Assembly (NCBI RefSeq): GCF_014642635.1
Contig: NZ_BMIQ01000005.1
Coordinates: 349,527 to 413,526 of the forward strand
Source of the DNA: Aureimonas endophytica
Lineage (GTDB): Bacteria > Pseudomonadota > Alphaproteobacteria > Rhizobiales > Rhizobiaceae
DNA length: 64,000 bases
Reading direction: 5' to 3'
Below are positions 25,985 through 33,738 of the stretch, one piece after another. The notes beneath the pieces were generated by a model. The model did not search any database and was not told the DNA's origin. It saw only the letters and a list, made by a program, of their open reading frames with translations. Position numbers and translations under genes: made by a program. Each line of letters starts with the position of its first letter. The first letter of the stretch is position 1.

Positions 25985-27034
25985 ATGTCTGGAACCGGAA
26001 TTCGTCGATTGATCGGCGGCCTCGTCGCCGCCACCCTTATGGCAGCCGGTCCGGCCGCGGCGCGCGATCTCACCGTCGTCTCCTGGGGCGGCAACTATCA
26101 GGACGCCCAGCGCACCATCTATTTCAAGCCCTTCGCCGAGAAGACCGGCAAGCCGCTCCTGGAGGAGTCCTGGGACGGCGGCTACGGCGTCCTTTCCGCC
26201 AAGATGCAGGCCGGCACCCCGAACTGGGACGTCGTGCAGGTGGAGGCTGAGGAACTGGCGCTCGGCTGCGCCGACGGCATCTACGAGCCGGTCGACTGGT
26301 CGAAGCTCGGCGGCAAGGAGGGCTTCATCCCCTCCGCCGTCAGCGATTGCGGCGTCGGCGCCATCGTCTGGACGACCGGCCTCGGCTATGACGCGAACAA
26401 GCTGAAGACCGCGCCGACGAGCTGGGCCGACTTCTTCGACACGACGAAGTTCCCCGGCAAGCGCGCCCTGCGCAAGGGCCCGAAATATGCGCTCGAATTC
26501 GCCCTCATCGCCGACGGCGTCGCGCCGAAGGACGTCTACAAGGAGCTCGCGACGCCCGCCGGCGTCGACCGCGCCTTCAAGAAGCTCGACACGATCAAGA
26601 AGGACCTCGTCTGGTGGGAAGCCGGCGCGCAGCCGATCCAGCTTCTCGCCTCCGGCGAGGTGGTGATGACCTCGGCCTATAACGGCCGCCTCGCCGGCAT
26701 CAACAAGTCGGAGGGCAAGAACTTCCAGATCGTCTGGCCGGGCTCGATCTATGCCGTCGACAGCTGGGTCGTCCTCAAGGGCTCGCCCAATAAGGACGCC
26801 GCCTTCGACTTCATCCAGTTCGCCAGCGCGCCGGCCAACCAGTCGAAGCTGCCCGACTACATCGCCTACGGCCTGCCCAACAAGGCGGCCGGCGAGATGC
26901 TGAAGCCCGAGGTCGCCGCCCAGCTGCCGACCGCCCCGGCCAATCTCGAAAGCGCCATCCCGCTCGACACCGATTTCTGGGTCGACAATATCGAGGCGCT
27001 GAACACGCGCTTCAACGCCTGGATCGCGCAGTAA
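25985..27034 (+). CDS. ABC transporter substrate-binding protein, spermidine/putrescine (PotD-like)
   Basis: 349 residues from the ATG at 25985, preceded by GGGGAGAAG. The signal peptide ends about residue 26 (AAGPAAARDL). The start of the mature protein, LTVVSWGGNYQDAQRTIYF, and GYGVLSAKMQAGTPNWDVVQ are typical of family-1 polyamine-type binding proteins. It captures a cationic or polyol-type ligand in the periplasm. It heads an operon with an ATPase and two permeases. A strong GC hairpin (27049-27075) follows it and would favour higher expression of the binding protein than of the membrane parts. Confidence 0.92.
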   Translation: MSGTGIRRLIGGLVAATLMAAGPAAARDLTVVSWGGNYQDAQRTIYFKPFAEKTGKPLLEESWDGGYGVLSAKMQAGTPNWDVVQVEAEELALGCADGIYEPVDWSKLGGKEGFIPSAVSDCGVGAIVWTTGLGYDANKLKTAPTSWADFFDTTKFPGKRALRKGPKYALEFALIADGVAPKDVYKELATPAGVDRAFKKLDTIKKDLVWWEAGAQPIQLLASGEVVMTSAYNGRLAGINKSEGKNFQIVWPGSIYAVDSWVVLKGSPNKDAAFDFIQFASAPANQSKLPDYIAYGLPNKAAGEMLKPEVAAQLPTAPANLESAIPLDTDFWVDNIEALNTRFNAWIAQ

Positions 27035-27048
27035 TCCGAACGGCCGAG

Positions 27049-27075
27049 CGAGGCCGGCGCCCGCCGCCGGCCTCG
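27049..27075 (+). promoter_or_regulatory. Intercistronic hairpin between binding protein and ATPase genes
   Basis: A perfect 11-bp stem (CGAGGCCGGCG/CGCCGGCCTCG) with a 5-nt loop, no T-tract. In importer operons such hairpins protect or partly end the upstream message, giving excess binding protein. It starts 14 nt after the binding-protein stop. Confidence 0.65.
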
Positions 27076-27084
27076 GACCCCACC

Positions 27085-28179
27085 ATGGACGATTCCAAGG
27101 GCTCGATGCGGAACTTCATCCACTTCCATGACGTCTCGAAGTCCTTCGGCATCACGAAGGTGGTCGAGAATCTCGAACTCGAAGTGGAGAAGGGCGAGTT
27201 CCTGTCGCTGCTCGGGCCGTCCGGTTCCGGCAAGACGACGATCCTGATGATGCTGGCCGGCTTCGAGGAGACGAGCGCCGGCACGATCCTTCTCGACGGC
27301 GAGCGCATCCAGGAACTGCCGCCGCACAAGCGCGGCATCGGCGTCGTCTTCCAGAACTACGCGCTGTTTCCGCATATGACGATCGCCGAGAACGTCGCCT
27401 TTCCGCTGCGCATGCGCCGGCTCGGCCGGGCCGAGATCGACAGCCGCGTCAAGCGCGCGCTGGAGCGCGTGCGCCTCGGCGCTCTCGCCGACCGCCGGCC
27501 GGACCAGCTTTCCGGCGGCCAGCAGCAGCGCGTCGCGCTGACGCGGGCCCTCGTCTTCGAGCCGAAGGTCGTCCTGATGGACGAGCCGCTCGGCGCGCTC
27601 GACAAGCAGCTGCGCGAGGAGATGCAGCTCGAGATCCGCGAACTGCACCGCCGGCTCGGCCTCACCATCGTCTTCGTCACGCACGACCAGAGCGAGGCGC
27701 TGACCATGTCGAACCGCATCGCGATCTTCGACAAGGGCAAGATCTCGCAGATCGGCACGGCGGCGGAGGTCTACGATCATCCGCAGAACAGCTTCGTCGC
27801 CCAGTTCATCGGCGAGACCAATCTTCTTCCCGCCACCGTCGCCGGCACCGAGGGCGGCGCGCTCGTCCTCGATCTCGGCGAGGGCGCGCGCCTGCGCGCC
27901 GCGCCGGCCGCGACGGCCGCCGCCGGGCTCGGGACCGGCGCCCGCGTCATGGTCTCGATCCGGCCGGAGCGGCTGCATCTCGATCCGGAGGCCGGCGAGG
28001 GCCGGGTCGCGGCGAGCATCGACGATGTCGTCTACCAGGGCGACCATCTGCGGCTGCACCTGTCGCGCGGGGATCTGAGGCTCGTCGCGCGCTGCGAGCG
28101 CCGCAGCGCCGCGCCGGCCGTCGGCGCGCCCGTCCATGTCTCGGTGGCGCCGGCCGATTGCGCGGTCTTTCCGGCATGA
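27085..28179 (+). CDS. ABC transporter ATP-binding protein (PotA-like)
   Basis: 364 residues. Walker A is GPSGSGKTT near residue 48, the signature is LSGGQQQRVALTRAL, Walker B is VVLMDEPLGALD and the switch His is in FVTHDQ. A C-terminal TOBE domain (about 280-364) is typical of polyamine and sugar importers. It energises the importer formed with the two downstream permeases. The start is taken at 27085; an ATG 21 nt later has a weak ribosome binding site (AAGGG) and is possible. Its stop overlaps the next start by 4 nt (ATGA). Confidence 0.94.
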   Translation: MDDSKGSMRNFIHFHDVSKSFGITKVVENLELEVEKGEFLSLLGPSGSGKTTILMMLAGFEETSAGTILLDGERIQELPPHKRGIGVVFQNYALFPHMTIAENVAFPLRMRRLGRAEIDSRVKRALERVRLGALADRRPDQLSGGQQQRVALTRALVFEPKVVLMDEPLGALDKQLREEMQLEIRELHRRLGLTIVFVTHDQSEALTMSNRIAIFDKGKISQIGTAAEVYDHPQNSFVAQFIGETNLLPATVAGTEGGALVLDLGEGARLRAAPAATAAAGLGTGARVMVSIRPERLHLDPEAGEGRVAASIDDVVYQGDHLRLHLSRGDLRLVARCERRSAAPAVGAPVHVSVAPADCAVFPA

Positions 28180-29351
28180 GGCGGCCGAATTCCTCCTTAC
28201 GCAGCGCGGTGCTCGTCGCGCCGCTCTTCCTGTTTCTCGCCCTCTTCTTCGTCTGGCCGCTCTGGACCATGATCTCGGTCTCGATGCGCGATCCCGCCGT
28301 CGCCACCGCCCTGCCGCGCACCGCCGCCGCGCTGGCCGGCTGGAACGGCGAGGGCGTGCCGGCGCCGGAGGCCCAGGCGGCGCTGGTCGAGGATCTGCGC
28401 CAGACCGCGACGATCGATCTCGGCGCCGCCGTGCGCCGCCTCAACACCGAGGTCGCCGGCTTCCGCACCCTGATGCCGAAGACGCAGCGCGCCGCGCAAG
28501 GCGCGGCGAGCGGGCCGGTGGATCTCGCGGCCGTCGACGCCCGCTGGAGCGACACGGCCTTCTGGGCCGCGATCCAGAAGGCCTCCTCCGCCTATACCGA
28601 CCGCAATCTCCTCGCCGCCGCCGATCTCGGCCGCGACGAGAGCGGCGCCGTGGTCGAGTTGCCGGCGGGGAGTTCCGCCAACCGGCTGATCATCACCCGC
28701 ACCTTCCTCATCGCCGGCACGATCACCCTCGCCTGCCTGGCGATCGGCCTGCCCTATGCCATGCTGATGGCGGCGACTTCCGGCTGGAAGCGCAACGCGC
28801 TGATGCTGGCCGTGCTCCTGCCGCTCTGGACCTCGCTGCTGGTGCGCACCGCCGCCTGGTTCATCCTGCTCCAGGACCAGGGCCTCATCAACCGCGCGCT
28901 GATCGGCCTCGGGCTGGTGGACGCGCCGCTGCCGCTCATCTTCAACCGCACCGGCGTCGTCGTGGCGATGACGCATGTGCTCCTGCCCTTCATGGTGCTG
29001 CCGATCTTCAGCGTGGTGAACGCCATTCCGAAGACGCTGATGCCGGCCGCCGCCTCGATGGGCGCGCCGCCCTTCGCCGCCTTCCGCCGCGTGCTCCTGC
29101 CGCTGGCGATGCCGGGCATCCTGTCCGGCGCGCTCCTCGTCTTCATGGTGGCGATCGGCTATTACATCACGCCCGCGCTCGTCGGCGGCCCGAACGACCA
29201 GATGATCTCCTCGATCATCGCCTTCTACGCGCTCCAGACCGCCAATTGGGGCATGGCCGGCGCGCTGGGCCTCATCCTTCTCGTGGTCACGACGCTGCTC
29301 TATCTCGTCTATGGCCGCCTGTCGCGCTCCGGCGCGCCGCTGGGAGCCTGA
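28176..29351 (+). CDS. ABC transporter permease (PotB-like)
   Basis: 391 residues from the ATG at 28176, which overlaps the ATPase stop (ATGA). An inner-membrane protein: one membrane segment near residues 12-35, then a long periplasmic insert (about 40-180), then five more segments with the EAA-type loop AAASMGAPPFAAFRRVLLP that contacts the ATPase. The large insert makes it longer than PotB (about 280 residues) and is the main oddity; several alphaproteobacterial polyamine-type permeases share it. It works with the PotC-like protein that starts 3 nt downstream. Confidence 0.92.
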   Translation: MRRPNSSLRSAVLVAPLFLFLALFFVWPLWTMISVSMRDPAVATALPRTAAALAGWNGEGVPAPEAQAALVEDLRQTATIDLGAAVRRLNTEVAGFRTLMPKTQRAAQGAASGPVDLAAVDARWSDTAFWAAIQKASSAYTDRNLLAAADLGRDESGAVVELPAGSSANRLIITRTFLIAGTITLACLAIGLPYAMLMAATSGWKRNALMLAVLLPLWTSLLVRTAAWFILLQDQGLINRALIGLGLVDAPLPLIFNRTGVVVAMTHVLLPFMVLPIFSVVNAIPKTLMPAAASMGAPPFAAFRRVLLPLAMPGILSGALLVFMVAIGYYITPALVGGPNDQMISSIIAFYALQTANWGMAGALGLILLVVTTLLYLVYGRLSRSGAPLGA

Positions 29352-29354
29352 GCC

Positions 29355-30143
29355 ATGCTGCGCGGCGCCCAAGCCCTGTTCGGCACGCTGGCGGTGATCT
29401 TCCTGCTCGCGCCGCTCGTCGCCATCCTGCCGCTGGCCTTCACCTCCGGCATCTTCCTCAACTATCCGATGCCCTCGGTCTCGCTGCGCTGGTTCGACGA
29501 GCTGGCGAGCGCCGAGGTCTGGCGCCTCGCGATCGTCAACAGCCTCGTCATCGGCCTCGGCGCGACGGTCCTGTCGGTGGTGCTCGGCACGCTGGCCGCG
29601 CTCGGCCTGCGCAACAACCTGATGCCCTTTCCGAACGTCATCCGCACCTTCTTCCTCCTGCCGATGGTGGTGCCGGCCGTGGTGCTCGGCGTCGGCCTCC
29701 AGATCTCGCTGTCGCGCCTCGGCCTCACCAGCAGCTATGCCGGCGTGATCCTCGCCCATACGGTGCTCTGCGTGCCCTTCGTCGTCGTCAGCGTCTCGAC
29801 GGCGCTCCAGGGCATCGACCGGCGGGTGGAGCGGGCGGCGGCCAGCCTCGGCGCCTCGCCCGCCACCGTCTTCCGGCGCGTGACGCTTCCGCTCGCCATG
29901 CCCGGCATGGTCACCGGCGCCGTCTTCGCCTTCGCCACCTCGCTGGACGAGGTGGTGCTGACGCTCTTCGTCGCAGGCCCGAACCAGCGCACGCTCGCCC
30001 GGCAGATGTTCTCCTCCATCCGCGAGAATATCAGCCCGGCGATCGCCGCCGCCGCCTTTCTGCTGATTCTCGGCACGCTTCTCCTCGCCGGTCTCGCCGG
30101 GCTGATGAACCGGCGCCGCCGCGTTCAGCGCCCTTCGGCCTGA
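29355..30143 (+). CDS. ABC transporter permease (PotC-like)
   Basis: 262 residues, six membrane segments, with the EAA loop AAASLGASPATVFRRVTLP. It is the second permease of the importer. It starts 3 nt after the PotB-like stop, so the two are co-translated. The operon ends here; the following gene is in the same direction but separated by 113 nt and belongs to a different system. Confidence 0.93.
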   Translation: MLRGAQALFGTLAVIFLLAPLVAILPLAFTSGIFLNYPMPSVSLRWFDELASAEVWRLAIVNSLVIGLGATVLSVVLGTLAALGLRNNLMPFPNVIRTFFLLPMVVPAVVLGVGLQISLSRLGLTSSYAGVILAHTVLCVPFVVVSVSTALQGIDRRVERAAASLGASPATVFRRVTLPLAMPGMVTGAVFAFATSLDEVVLTLFVAGPNQRTLARQMFSSIRENISPAIAAAAFLLILGTLLLAGLAGLMNRRRRVQRPSA

Positions 30144-30256
30144 GCGCGGCGCGGCGCCCCGTCCGCCATGATCGCCGCGACCCTGTTGGTGGCGCCGCCG
30201 AAAAATGCGATAGCTGCCCGCATCGAACCGATGGCGCGAACACGCAAGCATCCGTG

Positions 30257-32206
30257 ATGCCCCAATCGCCGACTGACAGCCCGCTCGGACGGATCGACCT
30301 CTTCGGTCGCCCGACGGCTCTCGTCGGCGGGTCGCCGGTCGTCTTCCCGGAAAAGGCCTTCATGCTGGTCGCCCTTCTCGCCTTCGCGGCGGGGCGCGAT
30401 CTCGACCGCGCGAGCGCGCGCGAACTCCTCTGGGAGGAGGTGCCGCCCGCCCGCCGCGCCGGCAATCTGCGCCAGCTCCTCCTGCGCCTCGGCCAGCTCG
30501 AACCCGGCTCACCCGTCCGCGTGACGCCGGAGGGCGGCCTGCGGCTGGCGGAGGACCGGTGGCGCGTCGATGCCGTCGCGCTCCTGTCCGGCGCGGTGGC
30601 CCCCGGCGCCGTCGATGGCCGGCCGCTGCTGGAGGGCGTCGCCGCCAAGGGCGATCAGTTCGAGGACTGGCTGCGCTGGGCGAGCCGCCGCGCCAACGAG
30701 CAGCGCGGCGCGGCCCTGCGCGCGGCCCTGGACGCGGCGGCGCTCGATCCCGCCGCCCGGCTCGACATCGCCGAGAGGCTGCTCGCCCTGGAGCCGCTGG
30801 ACGAAACCGGCCACCGCCATCGCCTGACCGCCCATGCCGAGGCCGGCGACCTGGCGGCGGCGCGGCGCGCCTGGCTGGATTGCCGCGCCCGGCTGCGCGA
30901 CGAACTCGGCATCGAGCCCTCGCCCGACATCCAGGCGCTCGCCGCCCGGCTCGGCCTCGAAGGGGCGGCCGTCCCGCCGTCGGCGTCGGTCGCCGCCTTA
31001 TCGGACGCGCCGGAGCGCGGCGACCGGCTGGGCATTCCGACCGTCATCGTCATGCCGCCGGCGCTCCTGCCGGGCAACGAGCTCCTGGACCGCTTCGGCC
31101 TCGTGCTCCTGGAGGAGATCACGCTCGGCCTCAGCCAGTTCGGCTCCTTCCGGGTGATCGCCGCCCATACGAGCTGGCAGCTGGCGCGGCGGGCGCCGGG
31201 CTCCCCGGCGCTCGGGCCTGCGCCGTTCGGCGAGGCGCCGCGCCCCGACTATGCCGTCACCGTCGGCATCCGCAGTTCCGGCGAGCCGCTGAACGCCTCC
31301 TGCCGGCTGACCAAGCTCTCGACCGGCGAGGTGCTCTGGGCCGTCGATCTGGAGATCTCCGCCGCCAATCTCCAGGCCTCGCTGACGGACATCGTGCGCC
31401 GCACGGTCGGCAGCCTCGCCGCGCTGATCGAGCGGGCGGAGGGCCGGCTGTCGCTCGCCGAGGCCGGCGCCACCGGCTATCGCCTCTATCTCGAAGGCAA
31501 GCGCTCGATCGGCGCGACCGGACTGGAGCCGCTGCGCGCCGCCCGCAAGTGGTTCCGTCTGGCGGTGAAGCGCTGCGACGAGTTCTCGGCGGCGCTGGCC
31601 GGCCTGTCGCGCACGCTCAGCATGGAATGGCTGGTCCGGGGCATGACGGATCGCGAGCTCCTGACGGACGCGCTCCAGGCCGCGCAGCGCGCCGAGGCCT
31701 GCGATCCCGGCAGCGGCCGGGCGCTGCGCGAGCTCGGCTTCGCCAATCTCTATCTGCGCCGGCACGACGACAGCCTCGCCTGTTTCGCCGCCGCCCGCGC
31801 CAGAGCGCCGAACGATGCCGATCTCCTCGCCGACTATGCCGATGCCGTGATGCATGACGGGCAGCCCGAACGGGCGCTGGAGCTCATGCGCGCGGCGAAG
31901 GCGCTCAACCCGCTCGGCCCCGATTACTATCGCTGGATCGAAGCCAGCATTCTCTATCGGCTCGAGGATTACGACGGGGCCGTCGCCGTGCTCCAGCCGA
32001 TCGCCGACCGCCCGTCGACGGCGCGCCTTCTCGCCGCCACCTGCGCCATGGCGGGCGATCTGACCGCGGCCCGGGGCCATGCCGCGCGCGTCCGCGAGAA
32101 CTATCCGGCCTTCCGCGTCGACGATGTCTGGCAGATCATCCCGGACCGCCGTCCGGCCGACTTGCGCCAGTTCGCCGCCGGGCTGCGCGGCGCCGGTCTC
32201 GACTGA
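30257..32206 (+). CDS. BTAD/SARP-type transcriptional activator with TolB-like and TPR regions
   Basis: 649 residues from the ATG at 30257; a GTG just before it is possible. An N-terminal OmpR-like winged helix spans about residues 8-98. A bacterial transcriptional activator domain (BTAD) follows at about 100-232, with the hallmark TAHAEAGDLAAARRAWLDC and RDELGIEPSPDIQALAARL. A TolB-like region is at about 258-400 (IPTVIVMPPALLPGNELL), and a TPR-rich C-terminus at about 430-649. SARP regulators activate peptide and antibiotic clusters through direct repeats one helical turn apart. Such repeats (32231-32249) lie just downstream, before the peptide-YcaO-TfuA genes, so this is probably the activator of that operon. 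No membrane segment is visible. Confidence 0.88.
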   Translation: MPQSPTDSPLGRIDLFGRPTALVGGSPVVFPEKAFMLVALLAFAAGRDLDRASARELLWEEVPPARRAGNLRQLLLRLGQLEPGSPVRVTPEGGLRLAEDRWRVDAVALLSGAVAPGAVDGRPLLEGVAAKGDQFEDWLRWASRRANEQRGAALRAALDAAALDPAARLDIAERLLALEPLDETGHRHRLTAHAEAGDLAAARRAWLDCRARLRDELGIEPSPDIQALAARLGLEGAAVPPSASVAALSDAPERGDRLGIPTVIVMPPALLPGNELLDRFGLVLLEEITLGLSQFGSFRVIAAHTSWQLARRAPGSPALGPAPFGEAPRPDYAVTVGIRSSGEPLNASCRLTKLSTGEVLWAVDLEISAANLQASLTDIVRRTVGSLAALIERAEGRLSLAEAGATGYRLYLEGKRSIGATGLEPLRAARKWFRLAVKRCDEFSAALAGLSRTLSMEWLVRGMTDRELLTDALQAAQRAEACDPGSGRALRELGFANLYLRRHDDSLACFAAARARAPNDADLLADYADAVMHDGQPERALELMRAAKALNPLGPDYYRWIEASILYRLEDYDGAVAVLQPIADRPSTARLLAATCAMAGDLTAARGHAARVRENYPAFRVDDVWQIIPDRRPADLRQFAAGLRGAGLD

Positions 32207-32230
32207 CCGCAGCACCGCCCGGCGGCGGTT

Positions 32231-32249
32231 TGACGCCCGTGTGACGCCC
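32231..32249 (+). promoter_or_regulatory. Putative SARP-type operator (11-bp-spaced direct repeats)
   Basis: TGACGCCC occurs at 32231-32238 and again at 32242-32249, exactly 11 bp apart start to start. OmpR-like and SARP activators bind heptamer direct repeats with this period, just upstream of the promoter. The pair sits 25 nt after the BTAD regulator's stop and 44 nt before the peptide start codon. Confidence 0.5.
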
Positions 32250-32265
32250 CTTGCGGAAGACTGCC

Positions 32266-32284
32266 TCCCGTCATCGAAACGGGA
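32266..32284 (+). promoter_or_regulatory. Hairpin overlapping the peptide gene's ribosome binding site
   Basis: TCCCGT (32266-32271) pairs perfectly with ACGGGA (32279-32284) across a 7-nt loop. The 3' arm contains most of the Shine-Dalgarno sequence GGGAAG (32281-32286) of the 51-codon peptide gene. If it forms, it would lower translation of the peptide. Confidence 0.5.
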
Positions 32285-32293
32285 AGCATCGCC

Positions 32294-32449
32294 ATGCAGG
32301 ATCAGAAGACTCTCGGCCAGCCGACCTCGAACCGCCGTCCGCTGGAGCTGCGCTTCGGCAAGGAGGCCGCCGCCCTTCTCGCCGGCGGCGCGACGATGCC
32401 GGCCGCCAACGCCATGAGCGACGTGTCGCAAGCGATGCTGTTCCGCTGA
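32294..32449 (+). CDS. Putative RiPP precursor peptide, 51 aa
   Basis: A short frame, ATG at 32294, with GGGAAG seven nt upstream and a stop at 32449, 11 nt before the YcaO start. The peptide begins MQDQKTLGQP, has a charged amphipathic middle (RRPLELRFGKEAAALLAGG) that would suit a leader recognised by the modifying enzyme, and ends SDVSQAMLFR. It has no Cys and only two Ser and two Thr before the tail, so classical thiazole formation is impossible. Backbone thioamidation or amidine formation, which YcaO-TfuA pairs can do, needs no side-chain nucleophile. Its role as precursor is inferred from size, position and overlap of expression signals. The alternative is a small regulatory or structural peptide. 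Confidence 0.68.
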   Translation: MQDQKTLGQPTSNRRPLELRFGKEAAALLAGGATMPAANAMSDVSQAMLFR

Positions 32450-32460
32450 AGGCGCGGCCG

Positions 32461-33738
32461 GTGACCGCGCGCGACGGCAAGACCCTGCTGGACCATCTGG
32501 CGACGGATCTTTCCGGGGATACGGCCCCGATCGGGCCGTATCACGACCGGGCGCGCCCGCCGGCCGAGACGCTCTCCGCGATGCGCGCGCTCCTGCCGGA
32601 TCTCGGCATCACGCGCATCGGCCTCCTGACCGGGCTCGACGTCATCGGCATTCCCGTCGCCTTCGCGACGCGGCCGAACAGCCACAGCCTGTCCGTCTTC
32701 CAGGGCAAGGGCCTCGATATCGACGCCGCGATGACCTCGGCGGCGATGGAGGCCTTCGAGACCGCCGTCGCCGAGCGCCAGCCGGCGGATCTCGTGAACG
32801 AATCGCTGGCGAGCGCCCAGCGGAGTGGATCGCGCCTCCTCGATCTCGAGCGCACCGCGCGCTGCGTGCCGGAGGCGATCGAGCCGGCGCGCGCCATGCC
32901 CTGGATCGAGGGCCTCGACCTCGCGAGCGGCGAGAGGGTGCGCGTGCCCTGGTGGCTCGCCGGTCTCGACCATCGCGAGCCGCGCCCGTCCGGCTTCGAG
33001 CAGTCGAGCGACGGCCTCGCCTCCGGCAACACGCTGGTGGAAGCGACCTTCCACGGCCTTTGCGAATTGATCGAGCGCGACGCCTGGACGCTGATGCTGC
33101 TCCGCTCCAACGAGGCGCTGGCGGCGCTGCGGGTCGATCCGCGCTCGCTCGGCGACGCGGTTCTCGACACGCTGGTCGATCGCATCGAGCGCGCCGGCTT
33201 CGACCTTTTCCTCGCCGACATGAGCTCCGATCTAGCTGTGCCCGCCTATGCCGCCGTCCTGGTGCCGCGCGCCCTGCCGCGCGCCTGCGACGTCGCCTGG
33301 TCGCAGATCTGCGGCGGCTATGGCTGCCATCCGCTGCCGGCCCGCGCCGCGATCCGCGCCGTCACCGAGGCGGCCCAGACGCGGCTGACGCTGATCGCCG
33401 GCTCGCGCGACGATCTCACCCCCCGCCAATATCGTCCTTCGGGGACGGGAGGTTCTTCGTTGGCCGAGACGCTGGCGCTCATCGGCGCCCCGCGCCGGCC
33501 GGCCTGCCGCGCGCCCTTCGGCGGCGCGGGAGACACGATCCAGGCCCGGCTGCGGGCCATGGTGGCGCGGCTCGGCGCCGCCGGGCTCGGCGAGGTGGTG
33601 GTGGTGCCGATCGCCCGGCATGCGAGCGGGGCGGCCGTCGTCCGCGTCCTCGTGCCGGGCCTCGAAGTCGGGCTGGACGGGCGCAACGTGCAGCTGGGCA
33701 TCCGCGCCGCCCGGCAGATCATGAAGGTGGCGGCATGA
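32461..33738 (+). CDS. YcaO-type cyclodehydratase/thioamide synthetase
   Basis: 425 residues from a GTG at 32461 with AAGG eight nt upstream. The YcaO ATP-binding motifs are all present: SAAMEAFETAVAERQ (about 93-107), GLCELIERDAW (about 199-209) and EAAQTRLTLIAGSRDD (about 303-318). YcaO enzymes phosphorylate a peptide-backbone amide to drive attack by a nucleophile, giving azolines, amidines or, with TfuA, thioamides. There is no fused E1-like leader-binding domain, so leader recognition may come from TfuA or from YcaO itself. It overlaps the TfuA start by 4 nt (ATGA), and the putative precursor lies immediately upstream. The alternative is a ribosomal-protein or housekeeping YcaO, which the gene context makes less likely. 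Confidence 0.92.
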   Translation: MTARDGKTLLDHLATDLSGDTAPIGPYHDRARPPAETLSAMRALLPDLGITRIGLLTGLDVIGIPVAFATRPNSHSLSVFQGKGLDIDAAMTSAAMEAFETAVAERQPADLVNESLASAQRSGSRLLDLERTARCVPEAIEPARAMPWIEGLDLASGERVRVPWWLAGLDHREPRPSGFEQSSDGLASGNTLVEATFHGLCELIERDAWTLMLLRSNEALAALRVDPRSLGDAVLDTLVDRIERAGFDLFLADMSSDLAVPAYAAVLVPRALPRACDVAWSQICGGYGCHPLPARAAIRAVTEAAQTRLTLIAGSRDDLTPRQYRPSGTGGSSLAETLALIGAPRRPACRAPFGGAGDTIQARLRAMVARLGAAGLGEVVVVPIARHASGAAVVRVLVPGLEVGLDGRNVQLGIRAARQIMKVAA

